Positions 43,101-48,076 of a stretch of DNA of 48,076 nt are shown in pieces. Source of the stretch: Spirogloea muscicola (Eukaryota > Streptophyta > Zygnematophyceae > Spirogloeales > Spirogloeaceae); NCBI GenBank assembly GCA_009602725.1, contig WELB01000005.1:81385-129460 (forward strand). The letters are read 5' to 3'. The stretch's first letter is position 1; each line of letters opens with the position of its first letter. A program made the translations under genes and the position numbers. A model generated the notes under the pieces. The model ran no database searches. It saw only the letters and a program-made list of their open reading frames with translations, and was not told the DNA's origin.

Positions 43101-45502
43101 CATTCCATTTGTCCTTGTGGAGTCCTTGTAAGGTGCAGATCAGGCGAGGATGAAGCTTACAATTAGCGCCAAGTTTGTGCAGGCAACAGAAGTCAGATGC
43201 AATGGCATACCGGGTGACAAAGTCACAGGAGGTCGCAGAAGTTGAGAAGGTAGCAAATACAGAGGAAAAGAGTCCTTCGATCCCCATGTCAATCTGTTTA
43301 AGTTGCAGACTTTATGGTCTCCATAAGCAATCTCTTACGACTATGATAAGTGGCTGTCACAAGTCAGTCCTTTGACATTGTTGGTTTGGCAGGTTATATT
43401 TCCCCCACTGCTCCTCCTGACCCTTTCTTTTCTGCTCTGTGCAGATCATTGCCGATGAAATGCAGACATTGGAAAAGCGAAGGGCAGAGCTAGAGGCTGA
43501 GCTTGTTGCAGTGACTGCAGCCATTGCCCAGGCAACCAAGCGGCACGTCAACATACAAGAAGAGAAGGAGCAGTTTGACGAAGCCAGTAGCAACATTGTA
43601 GCCCACCTTACCATTCAGGTCAGAAATACATGTAGTCTTCATCCCAGTTCCCAGTTCCATATGCGACACTCTCATAAGTGGTGCAGACGTGTGTGCGTCA
43701 GATCAGTGAACCGTGGAATGCCGTCCTGTGAAAATGCAGGAGGAAGATGGCAGTCGGTCCATAGCAGCGCATACAACAGAAGTCAACGTGCTCAAAATGT
43801 GGCAAGACTTTTTGGAGGACACTTGGAAGTTACAGCAGTCCTGCATCAAAGAGAAGGAGCAAGAAACCATGTAAGTGACAGCAGTGGTCACACTTGCAAG
43901 TGATCTGTATCCGCGTCTGGGGTGCAGCCGGCGCAGTACCTTGGCACAGCGGCACCAGTGGAACTTGTGTTTACCATCTATGATGTGGATGTTCTGCAGG
44001 GCTGCCATTGATTGCTCTCGGAAGAGCTTCTTCCAAATTGCTGCAAGTCACTTGAGATACCGCCAGGTACATTTTGCTATCAGAATTTTGGAGAAGGAAG
44101 TATCTCAGTCGATGTCAGAAGACACATCAGCCATAGCAGCAACCTTGTCCCTTTCTCCTGCTGAATAGTGAGGCCTTCAGGAGATTTTGGTATCTAGTTG
44201 TTGGTTCGCTCATGCAGTGAGCTTGGGTGATCCTCACTACTTTTGCTTCTTATGCATCTGGTGCTGATGGCAGGAGGAATTGTCCCAGCTACTTACCAAG
44301 CTGAAAGCTCGGCATGCAGGGCTAGTCGAATTGCAAGTCAAGAGGTAAGCCTCTCAACAGCCAGCTTCTAGGCGGCTTCTAGGCAGGGTCAGCCACCACA
44401 ATCAAGCACCTAGTATGAAAATCGCATTCCGTCCTTCAAGTTTCAAGCTTTGTTACCCGAGTAGCTGGTTGCATGAGGAATGGATGAAAGTGGAACCACT
44501 GATAAGGGGGTTTCTAGTGCCACCTCGACGGCATTCTGCTTATCCTTGAAAGGCGTAGCATGCCTGCAGGGAGGAGCTGCAGGCATCTGGACAGGAGCCC
44601 GGTATAGTTGACGTTACAAGCAACCGCAGGAGGGTGGAGGAGAAATATGTGGACCTTGAGGGGCAGCTGAAGAGAGCCCTCGCCTCATTGAAGAAGATGA
44701 AGGCGGACGTGGAGACGTACTCTGCCAGCGAGCCTCAAGAGTAGGAGGATCATCTTGACTTCACAACTAAGAGTCCGAACACTTCATCATTGCGGGCAAG
44801 CATTCAAGTGGGTGTGGCTGATCCCTTGAGATGTCTTCTTGTTGAGGGACACCTCTCTCCTAATCCACACATTCATGGGCTTTCTGCTGCAGAGGTCCCG
44901 AGAAGGAACTTCAGCACCAGGTGGTGGAAGCTCTGGCCAGTATGGACGCCCTTTGTGCAGACTTTGAGGGCTTGCCACGTCCAGCGCTGCAAATTGAGCA
45001 GCCTGTTGTGCGGGTGAAGAAGCACTTTGTCAAGTCGTCCGAGAGCTGGGGGGGGGGCAGCAGCAGGCCCGACCCTCCCAGTATGCAGAGGGACTCCGCC
45101 GCAGCGGCAATGGGCAAGGATGATGGTGCGGCGGCCGGCTCCATGGAGGGTACCGCAGTAGTCGAGGACTTAGGGCTGCCTCAGGCGGCAGACGGGGAGC
45201 AGCAGTCACTGCCTCGGGCCTCTGCCGGCGAAGGACCAGTTGAGGATGCACAAGCGGCGCTTGGTGGAGCCGGCCAAGACGAGGATGGATGGGAGCTGGA
45301 TGATGCCGACGACAGAGCTTCCACTGCCCCCCACAGCTCTGATGACTTTAGCAGCACACTGGACTCGACGCCGAGCGCTGAGCAGAATGAGGTCACTAAT
45401 GGCGACAAGACCGCCAAACGGAGCTCCAGCTTTGTGCAACCAGACGGCCACGTGGGCAAGGGCTCGAGGGCGCCAGTGAAGCAGCTGCCTCCGCAGCGCT
45501 GA
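40190..45502 (+). CDS. Conserved green-lineage coiled-coil protein of unknown function, 16 exons, 788 aa
   Basis: Exons: 40190-40357, 40856-41140, 41392-41499, 41791-41843, 41971-42067, 42230-42303, 42432-42555, 42716-42829, 42954-43030, 43183-43249, 43445-43618, 43740-43870, 44000-44066, 44274-44344, 44570-44716, 44893-45502 (2367 nt; the frame closes exactly). It starts MSWIKSAFNKAAEAAGG, followed by YAGSVVQNAGHAVAGSAKIF and the helical VRRLDEVSLATRGEERLQAL. The middle has ILDAPEDEEVSIVLEMF and LCLAGGQEVHKAIMSGIQDL, then about 350 residues of predicted coiled coil (for example IIADEMQTLEKRRAELEAEL). The tail is acidic/Ser-rich and includes DGWELDDADD. From memory, uncharacterised plant proteins share this architecture, with the same MSW start and WE/D-rich tail; no function is known to me. 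No membrane segment or signal peptide is seen, so it is probably a cytosolic scaffold. Confidence 0.88.
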
Positions 45503-45983
45503 TGCTTAGCAAATGTGTCGGGCATTCAGGGCAGTCATGCGCCACTTCTGCACTACACAGCGGCAGGTGATCGCCACCTGATTGCCTGTGAGCGGTGTGG
45601 CTGCCCGTTGGTGGGCCACTTTCTTGATTCTGCCCATCGTTATAGGAGCGACTGCCAGCAGGCGCTTGTCAAGCAGGCACTCATTACGATGAGCGCTCTG
45701 GTCAGCGGCTTTGTTCGGTTTTCCTTACTGGTGAGATGCGACTATTGGTGCGACATCATCACCACACAGTCCTCGCACACGTGCCAAATGTACAGACTGT
45801 GGCAGACACCACATGCAAGTGCCGGTAGGATCACCTCTAACATGCGCTACCAGCCACACCAAGGCCACTGCACGATGTTGACCGGCCTGCCAGGCCCTGC
45901 CTGCAAAAGTGCGATGTGGACAAGGGGCAGGAGCCTTGCTTCTGCGGCATGTCGGACGCTGCTATTTGACACTAAGAGTCCCT
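45503..45983. other. Convergent intergenic region (3' UTRs)
   Basis: 481 bp between the stop codons of the coiled-coil gene (+) and the NOI/RIN4-like gene (-). A short plus-strand frame at 45515-46048 runs through it and overlaps the NOI last exon in antisense; it has no recognisable content. Both 3' UTRs must lie or overlap here. Confidence 0.6.
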
Positions 45984-47975
45984 TTACTCCTCCGCGCGGG
46001 CTGAAAAGCAGGCGAAGCACCCTGCGCCACTACGTGCCTGCACGGTGATGCCAGCGGACGCAGGCTTGTTAGATGAACAGGCCATCTGGAAGCATGACGC
46101 GGAGGTTCTTCAGGGAAGAGCGGCTGTGGCGAAGCAGCTGGAGGCTGGCAGAATAGCTGAAGGCAGAGGCCAGGCACTCACTGGCTGCTTTCTGGGCTTG
46201 TCTGCCATAGGGTTGGTGCTTAAGCTCCGACTTTCGCCGAGGAAGATGGGGAGCGATTGCGACGCGCCCTTGCGGTAGGTGCTAAAGGCCGCCGAGTACG
46301 AGTCGGCTTCGCTGGGGTTGTCATCCCACTGCCCAAAGGCTGGGAGCCCAGCCTCCTTCTGGACCTTCGCATCACCACCGAGGAGAAGAGAGTGGGGGGG
46401 GGGGAGACAGAAAGAGAGAGGGAGGGAGGTCATTGAAAGCAAGCCAATGACAGCTCTACGGTTACGAAGGGGCTTAGCAAACGATCGAGCTGGTTGGTCC
46501 AACAAGGGCGGTGGCGATGGCGGCTGCGGCAAGGGTGGCGGTGCTCACTGGTCGTGGTGGCAGCGGGACAGGGAGGTGGCCGGCCTTTATGGCGTAGTCG
46601 CGCAGGGCGGCGAGGTCAACAACCGAAACCTTTATGTCACGAGTCTTGTCCTCCGGCAGCGCCAGCGGCTGCTCCCGCTGCGACGCCTTCCTCGTCAGGA
46701 CTGCCCGTACGTTGCCGCCGGCGGCGCGGCGCCGGGGCTCCTGGCCCGAGGCCGACCGATGGGTAGCCCGCCGATCGTGCTGCCGCTGCTGGTCAGCGCC
46801 CTCGTCGTCACGCCGCGCTGCTGCCGGCTGCTCCAGCCAGCTATCTGTGCCGGTGCCACTGCCAAGCACATGCATCGTGTGCAGCCGCCGCAACGTGCGC
46901 TCCTGCCGGCCATCCTCGTCGCCGCTGTCTGGCCCAACTGCCGCAGCCTTGGGCTTGGGCCACGGCGCCGACGGCGCCACCGCTTTGGCATTTGTCACGC
47001 AGACGTCGGGCGTGTCGGCAGTGCTGCCGCAGCCGCCGGCTCTGAAACGCTGCTTCGACGGCTTCCGCTGCAGCCTCGGCTGCATCCTGCCCTGCGCCAG
47101 TGGCAGCGGCCCTGACGACATGGTCCGGTGGAGGCGCCGCGCCGCCAGAGCCGTTGCCACCGGGCTGCCGCTGTCGTCCTCCCTGGGTGATGGCGGCGAG
47201 AGGTCTCTGTGCTCCACGCACACAACGCGCTTCTCTACCTCTCTTTCGCTCCCCGAGTCGTCGACAACATCGCCATTGCGGACATTGCCGCCACCCGCCG
47301 CAGCGGCAGCCGCCTGCGGCAGCGAGAGCTGGTGCTGCAGACGGAGGCGGCTCTCCTCCATGCTGCGCGCCCACAGCTCGTCGACTGTCCGCGGCACCGC
47401 TCGCCGGCCGTCCTCGCCGCCGCTGCTGGCGCTGCTGCCGTTGCTCGACGGCGGCGAGCCGCCGCGCCGCTGGTGCGGATAGCTGCAGCTCGTCACCCGC
47501 ATCAGCCGCGGTGCGCCGCCGCCGCCACTAGCGCCGCCGCCGCCAGCCGCTGCCGATAGGTTTGCTGGCGTCGCTGCGGCCATCACAGCTTCCCTATCGG
47601 GGGTTGCCGGGGGCGGAGGCCCCGGAGCGCCAGTGGCTGCCAGCACCCGCGATGCGGAGCTCACGAGGCTGCCAGCCAGCGGCTTCACCAGCGGGCTCCG
47701 GCCTTTGGCCGTCCTGGCGCCGCCGTTGCCGCGCTGTCCCTCGCCGCCCTGCCAGCCGCCGGTGTCATCCGTGAGTCAGGAGACTGCTGCGGCGGCTGCA
47801 AAGGTGCACAATGATTGGCGATAACTCCTAACTACAGGCATTGGAGCGGCAGCCGCACCTTGGAATTGAGCGGGAGGCCGTTGTGATCAAAGCGCGCACG
47901 GTCGAAGACGAGGCTGTACGCCAGGTGGTCGTTTGGGTCCCACTGCCCGAACTTGGGCACGTGCTTCGCCGGCGG
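45984..47975 (-). CDS. NOI/RIN4-like protein with two NOI boxes, 5' end outside the window
   Basis: RIN4-type proteins are plasma-membrane-tethered regulators of plant immunity and exocytosis. Exons: 47975-47859, 47748-46549, 46358-46182, 46037-45984 (516 codons in the window, all junctions phase 0). NOI box 1 is HVPKFGQWDPNDHLAYSLVF with DRARF; NOI box 2 is GLPAFGQWDDNPSEADSYSA with AFSTYRKG. Both contain the [VL]PxFGxW core that defines the AvrRpt2-cleavage/NOI motif. The last exon encodes ARSGAGCFACFSARAEE, a C-terminal Cys pair in the position where RIN4 is acylated. The boxes are separated by about 400 residues, encoded by one long exon, rich in Ser/Arg/Ala and probably disordered, much longer than in land-plant RIN4. 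Exon starting at 47975 is preceded by a long pyrimidine tract, so at least one earlier exon with the start codon lies beyond 48076. Immune function is not implied for an alga. Confidence 0.82.
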
Positions 47976-48076
47976 CTGCAGGAGCAGAGAGAGTGGGGTG
48001 TAAGCACAGTTGAGGCTCCGGGCGGCGGGTGGCAGAGGAGGAGGGAGGTCGAAAGGGGGGGGGGGAGCGGAGAGGG
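47976..48076 (-). other. Intron of the NOI/RIN4-like gene (right edge)
   Basis: On the minus strand this is a pyrimidine-rich tract ending in CTGCAG directly before the first NOI exon, as expected of a splice acceptor. It includes an 11-12 nt C run (G on the plus strand). The window ends within the intron. Confidence 0.65.

Noticed and set aside
44717-44742. TAG at 44740 as the stop of the coiled-coil gene
   Set aside because: A donor at 44717 (AC|GTACTC) joined to the acceptor at 44893 restores a long open frame to 45502, with the acidic WE/D-rich tail expected of the family.
45962-46148. Longer alternative last exon of the NOI/RIN4-like gene (ending TLSVK)
   Set aside because: It is phase-compatible, but it gives a Pro-rich tail without Cys. 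The exon 45984-46037 gives the RIN4-like Cys tail and has a good acceptor; transcripts would settle it.
46279-47559. Long plus-strand frames antisense to the NOI/RIN4-like gene (278 and 282 aa)
   Set aside because: They mirror the GC-rich long exon on the other strand, have no recognisable motif, and lack splice or family support.

Overview
This window is nuclear DNA of a plant-lineage eukaryote, most likely a green alga. The genes are rich in short introns with GT-AG (occasionally GC-AG) borders, gene starts lie in GC-rich islands, and most families recognised are land-plant/green-algal types: a REC/FRIENDLY-type clustered-mitochondria protein, an ABCC transporter, a NOI/RIN4-type protein and a PWWP protein. 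I cannot name the species; a trebouxiophyte-like alga is only a guess from intron density and moderate GC.

Layout. (1) 721-5004 (+): a complete 15-exon HAD-type cytosolic 5'-nucleotidase, 507 aa. (2) 6195-18102 (-): a 27-exon REC/CLU protein of about 1997 aa, convergent with the nucleotidase. (3) 19.0-22.3 kb: a gene-free block of dispersed and inverted repeats with GGGCTGG...CCAGCCC hairpins and one repeat-borne open frame; 22.3-24.4 kb holds nothing I recognise. (4) 24470 to about 33847 (-): an ABCC (MRP-type) transporter, 22 exons, with its N-terminus unresolved at an ambiguous base. (5) 34.46-35.4 kb: a second, decayed copy of the 19-kb repeat, again just upstream of a gene start. (6) 36932-39557 (-): a PWWP-domain protein. 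(7) 40190-45502 (+): a complete 16-exon gene for a 788-aa coiled-coil protein of unknown function, divergent from the PWWP gene across about 630 bp. (8) 45984 to the right edge (-): the 3' part of a NOI/RIN4-like gene with two NOI boxes and a cysteine-containing tail.

For the nucleotidase, the REC/CLU gene and the coiled-coil gene I traced every splice junction by hand and the reading frames close over the whole CDS. For the ABC transporter all junctions downstream of exon 1 close. These are eukaryotic single-gene units, so no operon logic applies. Themes that recur are cytosol/organelle organisation (REC/CLU), membrane transport, chromatin reading and membrane-anchored NOI signalling, but I see no evidence that these genes form one system. 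The most unusual items are the NOI/RIN4-like gene, the paired PAM2-like motifs in the REC/CLU tail, the hairpin-repeat clusters and the large extra loop in the ABC transporter.
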